From NCBI GenBank assembly GCA_028689025.1, contig JAQTXA010000010.1, positions 1 through 64,000 of the forward strand: 64,000 bases of DNA. Reading direction: 5' to 3'. Positions 52,587 through 62,349 of the stretch are shown here, one piece after another. This stretch comes from Aliarcobacter sp. (GTDB taxonomy: Bacteria > Campylobacterota > Campylobacteria > Campylobacterales > Arcobacteraceae). The notes beneath the pieces were generated by a model. The model was given only the letters and a program-made list of their open reading frames with translations, was not told the origin of the DNA and did no database searches. A program made the position numbers and the translations under genes. Each line of letters opens with the position of its first letter. The stretch's first letter is position 1.

Positions 52587-54635
52587 TTAAGACTCTTCAC
52601 TATCTTTTATAACCATTCCAGCTTCTTTTAAAAATGGACTTGCTACGAATGTCATCTTTTTTATTTTGTCATATTTAGCATATGAGAGATACAAAATATC
52701 TTTTGCTCTTGTAACTGCCACATAGAAGAGTCTTCTCTCTTCTTCTATGCTTCCGCCTTTACTCATAAGTTTTCTATTTGGGAATCTTCCATCCATTAAA
52801 TCTATTACATAAACTTCTTTAAACTCTAAACCTTTACTTGCATGAATTGAAAGAAGATTTACTCCATCTCCCTCGCTCATTTCACTTCCACCTAAAATCA
52901 TTGCATTAATAAATTTTGATAAATCTTGAAAATTTCTTGATAGATTTTTTAGAAGCATCACTTTTCTATTAATTTTTGCCAGAGATTTTGTTTTTTGACT
53001 TGGATTTATAGTTCCATCTTTTTGTGTTGCTCTTTTTGTAGATAAAAAATCTTTTAATTTTGAGTAAGCCATAGAAGATGAAATACTTGAAATTAAAGTT
53101 TCTGGAATTTTTGTTCTTCTTAAATGTTTCATTAGTAAATAAATATCATATAAATATTTTCCACCATCAACATTTAATTTTGGATGTTTTAAAATTGGAT
53201 TTCCTAAAAAAGCCTCTTCAAAATTACAATCTTTAAATTTTGAAATAGAACCTAACTCTATAAAATCATCAAAAAGTCCAAGTTGTCTATTTTTAACTTT
53301 TCCATTTTCATAAGGATTGTTTATATCATCTCTTGGTGAAAACAAACCTTTTAATAAATCCCCATCACCTAGTTTTATAAGTGCATCAAAAACATCTTTT
53401 GCAATAGCTTTTCCAATACCTTTTCCATGTTCAACAACGTGAATAAAAGCCATCATATCGTTATGGGTAATTTGCATAACTAAAATATCAAGTATAAATT
53501 TTACTTCAACTGAGTCAAAAAAGCTCATTCCACCTTTTCTTTTTGCGGGAATTGAAAACTCTCTTAAGTTTGCTTCTATTCCATCTGCACTTGAGTTGTT
53601 TCTATAAATAATTGCTATATCATTATGAGGAGTTGAACTTTTAGAAATCAATTCAGAAATATATTCATACTGAGAAAAAAGTTCATTAAAAGCTAATAAT
53701 TTTGGTTTATGCTCATTTTCAGTTCGTACAACTTCAAGTTTTTTTTCATAAACCCTTTCATTGTATTCAATAACTTTTGTTGCTAAATCTAAAATCGGTT
53801 TTGTTGAACGATAATTTTTTCGCAAAGTAAAAACTGTTGCATCTTTATATCTATCGCCAAAAGTAGAAATAATCCCAATATCTGAGCCATTAAAAGCATA
53901 AATACTTTGGTCATAATCTCCTACACAAAATAGAGATTTAGGTCTAAAGGCATCAAGAAGTCTTCCTTGAAGGGGATTTGTATCTTGGTATTCATCTACT
54001 AAAATCTCTTTAAATTCAAACTCTTTTTCTTTTAAAGTATCTAACATAATTGTTAATAAATCATCGAAGTTTGCATAACCATATTTTGTTTTTAGTTCAT
54101 GAAACTCAGCAACTACATCTTCATAAATCAAAGTATATAATTCATGATTTGCATTTTTTGATTTTATCCAATCACCAAACTCTTCACCATCATTTGAGTT
54201 TAAATATAAAGAGTACATATCGTATAAATATCCACCATCATAAGGATTAGCTTCATCGTCTCTTTCGAAAAATACTCTTTTTTCATAGATAGATTTGAAT
54301 AGTGTTTTTAATTCATTTGGTTGTTTTAGAGTTATATTTACTTTTAACTCTTTTAAAAGTTTATATGAAACAGAGTGGAAAGTTCCTGCCATGATTTGTT
54401 TAGCAATATCTTTTCCAAAAAATTTAGCAACCCTTGCAACCATTTCAGCTGCTGCTTTATTTGTAAAAGTTAAAAGTAAAATTTCACTTGGTTTTACACC
54501 ACTATTTATAAGAGTGGCAATTCTTCCAACTATGGTAGATGTTTTTCCTGTTCCAGCACTTGCAATTATAAGATTATATCCAGCACCACAAGTTGCAGCA
54601 CTTAGTTGTTCTTGATTTAGATTCGATAAAGGCAT
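52587..54635 (-). CDS. UvrD/Rep-type DNA helicase
   Basis: A 682-residue superfamily 1A helicase. Motifs are Q-motif LNQEQLSAA, Walker A SAGTGKTS (near residue 30), LLTFTNKAAAEM (Ia), EILVDEYQDTNP (II), FCVGDYDQSIYAFNG (III), TLRKNYRSTKPIL (IV), VNLLSIHASKGLEFKEVY (V) and RRLFYVAVTRAK (VI). It unwinds DNA 3'-5' in repair or replication restart. It is somewhat shorter than E. coli UvrD at the C-terminus. Whether it is the UvrD or Rep equivalent cannot be fixed. Confidence 0.92.
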   Translation of the reverse strand: MPLSNLNQEQLSAATCGAGYNLIIASAGTGKTSTIVGRIATLINSGVKPSEILLLTFTNKAAAEMVARVAKFFGKDIAKQIMAGTFHSVSYKLLKELKVNITLKQPNELKTLFKSIYEKRVFFERDDEANPYDGGYLYDMYSLYLNSNDGEEFGDWIKSKNANHELYTLIYEDVVAEFHELKTKYGYANFDDLLTIMLDTLKEKEFEFKEILVDEYQDTNPLQGRLLDAFRPKSLFCVGDYDQSIYAFNGSDIGIISTFGDRYKDATVFTLRKNYRSTKPILDLATKVIEYNERVYEKKLEVVRTENEHKPKLLAFNELFSQYEYISELISKSSTPHNDIAIIYRNNSSADGIEANLREFSIPAKRKGGMSFFDSVEVKFILDILVMQITHNDMMAFIHVVEHGKGIGKAIAKDVFDALIKLGDGDLLKGLFSPRDDINNPYENGKVKNRQLGLFDDFIELGSISKFKDCNFEEAFLGNPILKHPKLNVDGGKYLYDIYLLMKHLRRTKIPETLISSISSSMAYSKLKDFLSTKRATQKDGTINPSQKTKSLAKINRKVMLLKNLSRNFQDLSKFINAMILGGSEMSEGDGVNLLSIHASKGLEFKEVYVIDLMDGRFPNRKLMSKGGSIEEERRLFYVAVTRAKDILYLSYAKYDKIKKMTFVASPFLKEAGMVIKDSEES

Positions 54636-54718
54636 GGGATTAGTTTGTTGTATTTATAAAAAGTTTTATCATTTCGCAATAGTATCATAATAGATTTAAG
54701 AAAGATTGAAAATAAAAA

Positions 54719-54742
54719 AAGGGATGTCTGGGAACATCCCTT
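54719..54742 (-). terminator. Strong minus-strand terminator
   Basis: GGGATGT (54721-54727), loop, ACATCCC (54734-54740), with pairing extended by flanking A-T pairs. On the minus strand it is followed by seven T residues, ATTTTC. It lies 176 bases past the end of the EAL gene. The stretch 54743-54917 also holds a hairpin better formed on the minus-strand RNA (see findings), so this may end a separate small RNA. Confidence 0.75.
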
Positions 54743-54917
54743 CTTTACACAAGGAAACATAAAAATTATTTTGTCTAAGAAATTTATCTTAAGCGTTCGA
54801 ATAAATAAGTCGCTGCGTCAACTTATCTATAGAGAAATTCTAACAGCTCACAATTAACTAAAACATAATCAAGAATTAATGAAAAGTTAACTTGATTTTA
54901 TTTAATGTAAATAACTA

Positions 54918-56969
54918 CTATAAAATATCTTTTGGAGGACTATAATAGTATCCTTGTCCGAAATTTATACCTAATTTTGTCACATATTCATCTACTTCAG
55001 AACTATCAACAAATTCAGCAACTGTTTGTATACCTGACTCTTTTGCCAACATTATCATAGCTTTTACAATATTTTCTGAGTTTTTATTTGTTGTTATATC
55101 TTTTATTAAACTACCATCAAGTTTTAAAATATCTGGATTCATATTGAATATATGAGTGAAGTTTGAATATCCACTTCCAAAGTCATCTATTGCCAATTTA
55201 CACCCATAACTTTTGATTAAATCAATAAATTTAAATACTTCATCATAATTTTCAATCTGTTCACTCTCAAGTAATTCAAATGTAATAAGATATGAAATAT
55301 TTCTATTTATTTCTAAAATTGAGGCAATAAAATTCAATGTGGATTTGTCTTTTATATCTTGATAAGAGATATTTATAGATACTTCTAGGTTCTCTTTTTG
55401 GATAAATTCTATTGATTTTTCTATAACTAATTTTGTGATTTTAGGATAGAGTTTTGATTTTTTTGTAAGTTCCAAAAAGAAAAAAGGTGCAATAGCTTTT
55501 CCATCATCATCAATAAGTCTTACTAGCGCTTCATATTTAACTATAGTTTTTGTTCTCAAATCAACTAAAGGTTGAAAGAATGGTCTGATTTTATTGTTTT
55601 TCAAAGCCTCTTTTACTTTTTTTAACATATTAATATTTTCTATACTATGTTTTTTATTATTTAACTCTGTTGTATAAAATGAAACCTTTTCAAAACTATT
55701 TTTTGTTTGCAAAATTGCCAACTCTGCATTTCTTAGAAATGGTTCTTCTTGTGAAATACCAGCTTGAATATACACAGGAAGTTCTAACTCTTCATAAACA
55801 AATAGACTATTTTCTATTTGTGAAATAATTTCTAATGCCATTGAACTTAAATAAAATTTATCTTTAGTTTCAACTACTATTGCAAAACAATCAGCATTTA
55901 CCCTATAAATTTTTTTCTTATTTAGTTCAAACTCTTTTATATTTTTAAGAATTCTACATAAAGAGTTAAGAATATAATCACCACCTTTATATCCAGTAAT
56001 TGAATTAATATCACTAAAATCAGTAATATCAATTAATATAACTGAAAAATCATCAATCTTTTTTGAATCTTCATAAAATGCATTTCTATTTAAAAGTCCT
56101 GTTAATTTGTCTGATCTTAAAGTTTTTTGTTTTTGTTTTTCTAAATCTACAATTTTATAGGTATCTTTTTTTATTTTTACAGAATAAAAAACTATTAACA
56201 TAAAGAAAAATATATATGCAGTTAATATAATAAAAAATAGATTCTGCATACTAGCTTTTAACTTATTAGATTCCTTATCTAAATCAATAAACATCTCATC
56301 AATAATTTCATCTAATTTACTGTGTTCAATAGTGTTAAATAAAACTTTAAACTTTGGTAACTCTTCATATAATAATTTTATATGAACAAAATTAAGCTCA
56401 TTCATAGAATTGAGTGATTTTGTATTTTCAAAATATTCATATATCTCTTTTGAGATATTATTATCTTCATTAAAATTATTCTTAGCACTCATAAAACGAG
56501 TTAATATTTGAATATATTTTTCGCCATATATTTTTTCATATTTACCTAAATCTCTTAAATTTCTTTCCAAAATAAAAAGAGAATTTTTAATTTTTGCGTT
56601 AATCATAAGAAAATTATATGTATTCTCAACAACTAAAGCATACTCATATTCAAATTGAGAAAAATCTTTATATACAATTGGAAAATTATCTTTTAATTCA
56701 CTTTTATTATTTAAATCTTTTATATGCAAATTTGTATGTTTTAAATGTTCAACAATATCATCATTACTAAAACGTAAAAAAATTATTGACTGTTTTAAAG
56801 TATCTAAATGTTGGTGCCAATTTAATCTTAACTCATTTATATTTTGTGTCATATCATAGTAATTATTGTTAAATCTATCCAACCTAGATTTAAAATCAAA
56901 TGATAGATACAAAACAATTAAAAACGAACAAACTATACTAAAAAGTTTAAAATCAAATTTATTAATCAT
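54918..56969 (-). CDS. Membrane GGDEF-EAL protein, likely c-di-GMP phosphodiesterase
   Basis: About 683 residues: a helix near the N-terminus, a helical periplasmic sensor region of about 230 residues, a second helix, then GGDEF and EAL domains. The GGDEF core is degenerate (NADCF), though TGYKGGDYIL is kept. The EAL domain retains KYEALVR, SINISYQD, FELLESE, AIDDFGSGYSN, LKLDGSL and AEFVD, so hydrolysis of c-di-GMP is likely. I use the ATG at 56969, inside the stop region of the upstream peroxidase gene with an 8-base overlap. A GTG at 56999 is the alternative. Confidence 0.83.
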   Translation of the reverse strand: MINKFDFKLFSIVCSFLIVLYLSFDFKSRLDRFNNNYYDMTQNINELRLNWHQHLDTLKQSIIFLRFSNDDIVEHLKHTNLHIKDLNNKSELKDNFPIVYKDFSQFEYEYALVVENTYNFLMINAKIKNSLFILERNLRDLGKYEKIYGEKYIQILTRFMSAKNNFNEDNNISKEIYEYFENTKSLNSMNELNFVHIKLLYEELPKFKVLFNTIEHSKLDEIIDEMFIDLDKESNKLKASMQNLFFIILTAYIFFFMLIVFYSVKIKKDTYKIVDLEKQKQKTLRSDKLTGLLNRNAFYEDSKKIDDFSVILIDITDFSDINSITGYKGGDYILNSLCRILKNIKEFELNKKKIYRVNADCFAIVVETKDKFYLSSMALEIISQIENSLFVYEELELPVYIQAGISQEEPFLRNAELAILQTKNSFEKVSFYTTELNNKKHSIENINMLKKVKEALKNNKIRPFFQPLVDLRTKTIVKYEALVRLIDDDGKAIAPFFFLELTKKSKLYPKITKLVIEKSIEFIQKENLEVSINISYQDIKDKSTLNFIASILEINRNISYLITFELLESEQIENYDEVFKFIDLIKSYGCKLAIDDFGSGYSNFTHIFNMNPDILKLDGSLIKDITTNKNSENIVKAMIMLAKESGIQTVAEFVDSSEVDEYVTKLGINFGQGYYYSPPKDIL

Positions 56970-57900
56970 TCTTATTCTCGAAATTTTTAGGTATTTCACC
57001 AGTTAAAGTTTTCAAAAAGCTCTCAATATCATTTATCTCATTTTCTTCTAACATAACACCTATATTAAAATATGCCATGGTATAAATTGCATCTGTTAAT
57101 TTTTCTACACTTCCATCATGAAAATATGGAGAAGTCATTTCTACATTGCGTAAACTTGGAACCTTATATACATTTATGTCTTCTGGTCTATTAGTAATAG
57201 AAAATCTATCTTGCCATTGAGAAGCTCTTTTTTCTTTATATTCAATAACTGAACCAAATTTTTGATAAGAATTCCCACCAATATTTATTCCATTATGACA
57301 AGACACACAACCATAAGAGATAAAAAGTTCCATTCCATTTTTCTCATTTTCGTCTAGTTCAATCTCATTTCTTAAATATTTATCGAATTTAGAATTTATA
57401 GAAATAAGAGTTTTTTCATATTCCACAATTGCATCAAGCATTCTGTCAAAGCTTGGATTACGATTGTATGCTTTTTTAAACAATTTTTGATACTTTCCTG
57501 AAGTAGTTAACCGCTCTTCAATAAGTTCTTTGGAACTTGCCATCTCTTTATTATTAATAAGTGGACCACTTACCATCTGTTCTTTTAAAGTTTTACTTCT
57601 ACCATTCCAAAAATAGCCTAAATTATAAGGTAAATTAAATACACTAGGAGTATTCATATTTCCTATATTACCTTCATGGCCAACGCTAAACTGTTTTGTA
57701 TCAGCTCCATAATTATAATGACATGAATAACAAGAGATATCTTGGTTTTTTGATAATAGTTTATCGTAGAAAAGTTCTTTTCCTAAATTCACAATATTTT
57801 CATTATAACTCTCTACTTGTGGTAGAGGTTTAAATAAATCTTGTGCTTGGCAAGTAGATATAATTGCAAGTAACATTATTTTCAATAATACAATTTTCAC
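56962..57900 (-). CDS. Dihaem cytochrome c peroxidase (MauG/CcpA family)
   Basis: A 312-residue exported protein with signal peptide and two haem motifs, CYSCH followed by YNYGADTKQFS, and CVSCH followed by NGINIGG. The layout with PLPQVESYNENIVNLGKELFYD at the start matches bacterial cytochrome c peroxidases, which reduce hydrogen peroxide in the periplasm. MauG-type relatives act on other substrates. Coupled by overlap to the EAL protein downstream, which might sense the redox state. Confidence 0.87.
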   Translation of the reverse strand: MKIVLLKIMLLAIISTCQAQDLFKPLPQVESYNENIVNLGKELFYDKLLSKNQDISCYSCHYNYGADTKQFSVGHEGNIGNMNTPSVFNLPYNLGYFWNGRSKTLKEQMVSGPLINNKEMASSKELIEERLTTSGKYQKLFKKAYNRNPSFDRMLDAIVEYEKTLISINSKFDKYLRNEIELDENEKNGMELFISYGCVSCHNGINIGGNSYQKFGSVIEYKEKRASQWQDRFSITNRPEDINVYKVPSLRNVEMTSPYFHDGSVEKLTDAIYTMAYFNIGVMLEENEINDIESFLKTLTGEIPKNFENKND

Positions 57901-57971
57901 TATTACCTTTCTTGTAGGAATTTAAAGCGCCATAGTATATTATTTTTTTTATTAAAAGCTTTAATAAAAAA

Positions 57972-58535
57972 TTATTTAATTATTGTAGTATACCTAATTT
58001 TTTGTTGTTGTAGTTTATAATATGCAATTATAATTATGAAAATTATATAAATATACTGAATTATACTTAATACTTTTTGAGCCATAATCCAATGAATTGT
58101 AATAAGAAATAAAGAAAGATATACTAATTTATGGTACTTATTGTACTTTCTAAATAGAGTTTTTGTTGAAGTAATAGCCATAAATAAAACTATAAAAAAA
58201 GCTATCATTCCTAAATAAATAAAAGGTTTATCAACTGTCTCTTTTATAATAAAACTGAAATCAAATTGAGCATCTAAAACTATAAAATTCAACAGATGTA
58301 AAAGTGCATAAAAAAAACCTAAAAGCCCAATCTCTTTTCTATATTTTATTAGATTAATTTTTTCTCTTATCATAGAAAGAGTGATAGATATAAATACAAT
58401 AACAGTAGCACTTGCACCTGTTATTGTATAAATATATTTTATTGGGTCACTCACATCATCAAAAATAAATAATCTAAGCAATAAATAAACTATTGGTAAA
58501 AAAGCGATTAGATAAATAAATAATCTTATCATCAT
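57972..58535 (-). CDS. msrQ: MsrQ, haem-binding membrane subunit
   Basis: A 187-residue inner-membrane protein with about six helices, of the ferric-reductase-like YedZ/MsrQ family. The haem-ligand histidines are likely in GFFYALLHLLNF, YHKLVYLSL and ITIHWIMAQK. It passes electrons from quinol or flavin to MsrP. The start overlaps the msrP stop by 4 bases (ATGA), the classic pair arrangement. Confidence 0.87.
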   Translation of the reverse strand: MMIRLFIYLIAFLPIVYLLLRLFIFDDVSDPIKYIYTITGASATVIVFISITLSMIREKINLIKYRKEIGLLGFFYALLHLLNFIVLDAQFDFSFIIKETVDKPFIYLGMIAFFIVLFMAITSTKTLFRKYNKYHKLVYLSLFLITIHWIMAQKVLSIIQYIYIIFIIIIAYYKLQQQKIRYTTIIK

Positions 58536-59491
58536 ATAAACTTTGTTAAATCCATACCAGAATAAAGAGAGCTTACCTCTTTTTCATAACCATTAAACAT
58601 TAAGGTATTTTGTTTTAGAAAACTTCCTAAAACTCTCTCTTTTTTTTGTGACCATCTTGGATGATCAACATTTGGGTTTACATTTGCATAAAATCCATAC
58701 TCTTTTGAATTTTGTACTTGCCAAGTATTCAAAGGTTCTTTTTCAACAAATGAGATTTTCACTATTGATTTTATAGATTTAAATCCATATTTCCATGGAA
58801 CTACAAGTCTAATTGGTGCTCCATTTTGTTTTGGCATTAAATCTCCATAAAGTCCAATAGCTAAAAAAGATAAATCATTCATAGCTTCATCAATTCGTAA
58901 CCCTTCAACATAAGGATAATCCAAAGCTGCAAAAACTCCTCTTTTTTGGTCAGGAAAACTTGAAGAATCAACTAATGTTTCAAATCTAATATATTTAGCA
59001 CTTGAAAGTGGTTTTACTTTTTTTATTAAAGAGCTAAGTGTATAACCATTCCAAGGAACAACCATACTCCAACCCTCAACACATCTAAATCTATAAATTC
59101 TCTCTTCAAGTGTTAACATCTTTTTTAAATCATCTAAATCAAGCTCCATTGGATTTTCTACTAAACCATCAATAGTGATTTTCCAGTTTTCAGTTTTTAG
59201 AGTATTAGCTTTATCTTTTACAGCACTTTGATTTGTAGTAAATTCATAAAAATTATTATGCGAAGTTATTTGTTCATAAGTATTTAATTTTAGATTATTT
59301 TTGTTTTCATCTTTTAGGAAATCAAGGGTAATTTTTGGAAGATTCTCTTGGGCTAAAAGTTCCATAAGTGAACCGCTTGCAACCAAGGAAGCAGCACCTA
59401 ATTTTATAAAACTTCTTCTTTTTTCAAACAGCTCTTTTGGAGTAACTTCATTTTGTGAAATTTCCCAAGATTTCTTTTTAATAATATTCAT
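58532..59491 (-). CDS. msrP: MsrP, periplasmic methionine sulfoxide reductase
   Basis: Molybdoenzyme that repairs oxidised methionine in periplasmic proteins. The 319-residue precursor has a twin-arginine signal (KRRSFIKLGAASLVASG) and the molybdenum-binding cysteine in YRFRCVEGWSMVVPW. The AALDYPYVEGLRIDEAMNDL and NGAPIRLVVPWKYGFKS segments are typical of MsrP. It pairs with the overlapping msrQ gene. Confidence 0.93.
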   Translation of the reverse strand: MNIIKKKSWEISQNEVTPKELFEKRRSFIKLGAASLVASGSLMELLAQENLPKITLDFLKDENKNNLKLNTYEQITSHNNFYEFTTNQSAVKDKANTLKTENWKITIDGLVENPMELDLDDLKKMLTLEERIYRFRCVEGWSMVVPWNGYTLSSLIKKVKPLSSAKYIRFETLVDSSSFPDQKRGVFAALDYPYVEGLRIDEAMNDLSFLAIGLYGDLMPKQNGAPIRLVVPWKYGFKSIKSIVKISFVEKEPLNTWQVQNSKEYGFYANVNPNVDHPRWSQKKERVLGSFLKQNTLMFNGYEKEVSSLYSGMDLTKFI

Positions 59492-59557
59492 AAAATACCC
59501 TTTTTTATAATTTCCATATTATAGATATTTTATATAAAGAATATGTTTAGTCTAGAA

Positions 59558-60751
59558 TTATTTTCCTTTTATCAAAATAGTTATATATTTAATAGACCAT
59601 AAAAGCAAAATAATTAGTAATAAACTAGCTGTTAGATTTACAAAAAATAGATAATTCAAATCAAAATTTAGACTAAAAGAGGTAAATATTCTTAGTATCG
59701 TCACTATTTGAACACATACAAATATAAACGTGGCAAAGTTATTTGCATGAATCACACTTCCTGAATGTCCTAAAATCACCCTAGTTCCAAAACCAACAAG
59801 CATAGTAATAAAATATCCCAAAGCTAAAGTATGAATAACTGCTTTTTCAAAGATAATATTTGGCTCATAAATTGCCATTAAGCCTTGAAGAATAGAGATA
59901 AAAAATGCAATTGGAATCCAATAAAGTCCAAGAAATAAAATCCACATAATTGAAGGAACTTTAAATATTGGAAGTTTCCATTTAATTAGCTCTTTTGTGA
60001 TAATTATAAACAAAGGAATATCAGCTATTAGATTTATTTTTGCATTATCAAAAGATAAAAGAATCACTTTTAAAACTAAAAAACCAAACACTAAAAACAA
60101 AAGGTTTTCACTTTTATTTATCTTATATGTTGCATCTTTTGCTGTTGCAAAAAAAGGAATCATTCTTTGTGAGATTGTAAAAATTATCATAAAAATAAAT
60201 AGATAAAATCCACCATTAATGGCAATTTTTGAAACTTCATAAGAGTAAGTAAAATCTAAATTTGAGATTATAAAAAAAGAATGAAAAATAAGTCCTGCAC
60301 AAAATGCTATTAAAACCCACTTTGTATCTTCTTTTATTTTTACAACACTTTTTTTGTGAATGGTATAAAGTAATTTAAAACTAAAGACTTGAGCTATTAA
60401 CATCATTATTTGAAATATAAAAGTGATTTTAGAGTAAAAAATCAGTGTTAAGAAAATCCCAAAAGAGGCAATAAAATACAATAAAAACTGATTCATATAA
60501 ACTTCTGTTTTTATCTCAGTTTGGGCTAGAAATCTAGGAAAAACTACAAATAAAAATCCCAAAAAGAATTGAATAAAAACAACAAACACCATACTATAAG
60601 CATGAAATGATAAAACTGTACTATCTAATGTTAAAATATTTGAATATGAGAGAATAAATAAAAACATAAAAAGAGTGAAAAATAGAACACCATTTGTAAA
60701 AAATGGCTGGTGAGGTTGAGAAGAGAACTTCTTATACCAAGTAAACAACAT
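59558..60751 (-). CDS. NnrS-family haem/copper membrane protein
   Basis: A 397-residue protein with about 12 helices. The order HQPFFTNGV, FHAYSMVFVVFIQFFLGFLFV, SQRMIPFF, HTLALGYFITMLVGFGTRVILGHSG matches NnrS, a family that protects against nitric oxide during nitrite or nitrate respiration. The conserved histidines are likely metal ligands. No denitrification gene is next to it, but the neighbouring MsrPQ and peroxidase fit a stress group. Confidence 0.85.
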   Translation of the reverse strand: MLFTWYKKFSSQPHQPFFTNGVLFFTLFMFLFILSYSNILTLDSTVLSFHAYSMVFVVFIQFFLGFLFVVFPRFLAQTEIKTEVYMNQFLLYFIASFGIFLTLIFYSKITFIFQIMMLIAQVFSFKLLYTIHKKSVVKIKEDTKWVLIAFCAGLIFHSFFIISNLDFTYSYEVSKIAINGGFYLFIFMIIFTISQRMIPFFATAKDATYKINKSENLLFLVFGFLVLKVILLSFDNAKINLIADIPLFIIITKELIKWKLPIFKVPSIMWILFLGLYWIPIAFFISILQGLMAIYEPNIIFEKAVIHTLALGYFITMLVGFGTRVILGHSGSVIHANNFATFIFVCVQIVTILRIFTSFSLNFDLNYLFFVNLTASLLLIILLLWSIKYITILIKGK

Positions 60752-60767
60752 AATTTCTCCTAAAATT

Positions 60768-60790
60768 AAGCCACTTAAAAAAAGTGGCTT
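60768..60790. terminator. Hairpin terminator after the Sel1-repeat gene
   Basis: AAGCCACTT (60768-60776), loop of five A, AAGTGGCTT (60782-60790), with T-runs on the plus side. It ends the minus-strand Sel1 gene transcript before nnrS. Confidence 0.7.
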
Positions 60791-60849
60791 TTTGATTTTG
60801 AGAAATTATATCAATTATAAAAGTCTAAAACCTTGATTGTAAACAAGAG

Positions 60850-61593
60850 TTATTTATATACTGAACCTTTTAAATCATCATAAGCTTTACAAGCTTCTTT
60901 AAGATTCATTCCACAAGCTTTTGTGAATAGTTCAAGAGCTTTGATATTATCTTTTCTATAATAATCATCTTCTATATACATAATTCCAAGATTGTAACAA
61001 GATTTTGCATATCCTAAATCACATGATTTTGTATAAAGTAAAGCTGATCTTCCTAAACTTTTTTCAACGCCTTCTGCATTATTGTATCTAACAGCTAGAT
61101 TATAACAAGCTTTTGAATGGTCTAAGTTACAAGCTTTTGTCAGATAATCTACAGTTTTAAAAGTATCTTTTTCAACTCCATCTCCAACAGAATACATATT
61201 TGATATGTTGTAACAAGAAGCTCCCAATCCACCCTCACAAGTTTTTTCATATAAACTTAACGCTTTTTTAGCGTCCAATTTAACCCCATAACCATTTTGA
61301 TACATATAAGCTAAGTTATAACATGCTTTTGTATGATTATCATCACAAGCTTTTGCAAAAGCTTCTGCAGCTTTGAAATACTCTTGTTCAACATTTGTTC
61401 CATTATAATACATGAGTCCTAGATTATAACATCCAGAAGATGCGCCATTATCACAGGCTTTTTTAAATATTTCGATAGCTTGTTGATTATTTCCATTTTG
61501 ATATTCCACATAACCATCATTTACAGCTGCTGCAAATAAAGATTGTAGACCTAACAAAAAAAACAATGTAAATTTTAATGATTTTTTTAACAT
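60850..61593 (-). CDS. Exported Sel1-repeat, cysteine-rich protein (Hcp-like)
   Basis: A 247-residue protein with signal peptide (cleaved near LFAA-AVN) and about six Sel1-like repeats of 36 residues. Each repeat has two cysteines spaced eight apart, as in CDNGASSGCYNLG, so each should be a disulfide-bonded helical pair. The plan equals that of Helicobacter cysteine-rich Hcp proteins. Those are secreted, bind penicillin-like compounds weakly and interact with hosts. The role here is unknown. Confidence 0.85.
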   Translation of the reverse strand: MLKKSLKFTLFFLLGLQSLFAAAVNDGYVEYQNGNNQQAIEIFKKACDNGASSGCYNLGLMYYNGTNVEQEYFKAAEAFAKACDDNHTKACYNLAYMYQNGYGVKLDAKKALSLYEKTCEGGLGASCYNISNMYSVGDGVEKDTFKTVDYLTKACNLDHSKACYNLAVRYNNAEGVEKSLGRSALLYTKSCDLGYAKSCYNLGIMYIEDDYYRKDNIKALELFTKACGMNLKEACKAYDDLKGSVYK

Positions 61594-61658
61594 GATTTAC
61601 TCCTACTAATAAATTTAGTGTGAGTTATTATACTACTTATTTAGATAAAGAAGAGAAT

Positions 61659-61683
61659 AAAAAGCCACAAAAGTGGCTTTTTT
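61659..61683. terminator. Hairpin terminator after tpx
   Basis: AAAAAGCCAC (61659-61668), loop AAAA, GTGGCTTTTT (61673-61682). It has A- and T-runs on both sides and lies just after the minus-strand tpx stop. Confidence 0.8.
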
Positions 61684-61695
61684 AGAGATTTGAGA

Positions 61696-62244
61696 TTAGT
61701 GGCAACCGCAACCAGTTCCACAAGAACCAGATGATGCTACAACACCATTAGCTGCTGCTAATGCTGCTTCATAGTTTGGCTCTTCTGTAATTTCAGGACA
61801 AATTTCTTTATAAGTAATAATTCCTTTTGCGTCAATTACAAATACTGCTCTACAAGCAACACCAGCTAATGCTCCTGAAGAAATTAAAACTCCATAAGAT
61901 TTAGCGAAAGCTTTTGCTCTGAAATCTGAACCAACAGTTAAGTTTTCGATTCCTTCAGTTGTACAAAATCTTTTCATTGCAAATGGTAAATCCATAGAGA
62001 CTACGATTACTTCTGCATCTTCAATTTTTGCTGCTGCTTCATTGAATTTTCTAGTTTCAGCTGCACAAACTGCTGTATCTAAAGAAGGAACTACAACTAC
62101 GATTTGAGTTTTACCTTTTTCTCCACCAACTTGAACATCTGATAAATCTTGTGCTACCACTGTTACAACTGGTGCAATATCACCAACTTTTACGTCTGTT
62201 CCACTTAAAGTTACTTCATTACCTTTTAATTTTGTTGTTGCCAT
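61696..62244 (-). CDS. tpx: Tpx thiol peroxidase with cysteine-rich tail
   Basis: Peroxiredoxin that reduces peroxides. The 182-residue protein has the Tpx core: VPSLDTAVCAAETRKFNE with the peroxidatic cysteine C60, and the resolving cysteine C94 in KRFCTTEG. The usual GVACRAVFVIDAKG segment follows. The last dozen residues, ASSGSCGTGCGCH, are an addition of about 15 residues over standard Tpx and look metal-binding. It is monocistronic with its own terminator. Confidence 0.92.
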   Translation of the reverse strand: MATTKLKGNEVTLSGTDVKVGDIAPVVTVVAQDLSDVQVGGEKGKTQIVVVVPSLDTAVCAAETRKFNEAAAKIEDAEVIVVSMDLPFAMKRFCTTEGIENLTVGSDFRAKAFAKSYGVLISSGALAGVACRAVFVIDAKGIITYKEICPEITEEPNYEAALAAANGVVASSGSCGTGCGCH

Positions 62245-62349
62245 ATTATTATTTCCTTTAATTTATTTAAATTTATATGAAATTATAATCAAATAGGATA
62301 AATATACTCTTAATTATTTGCAATCAAGATGTAATTATTTTATCTGTTA

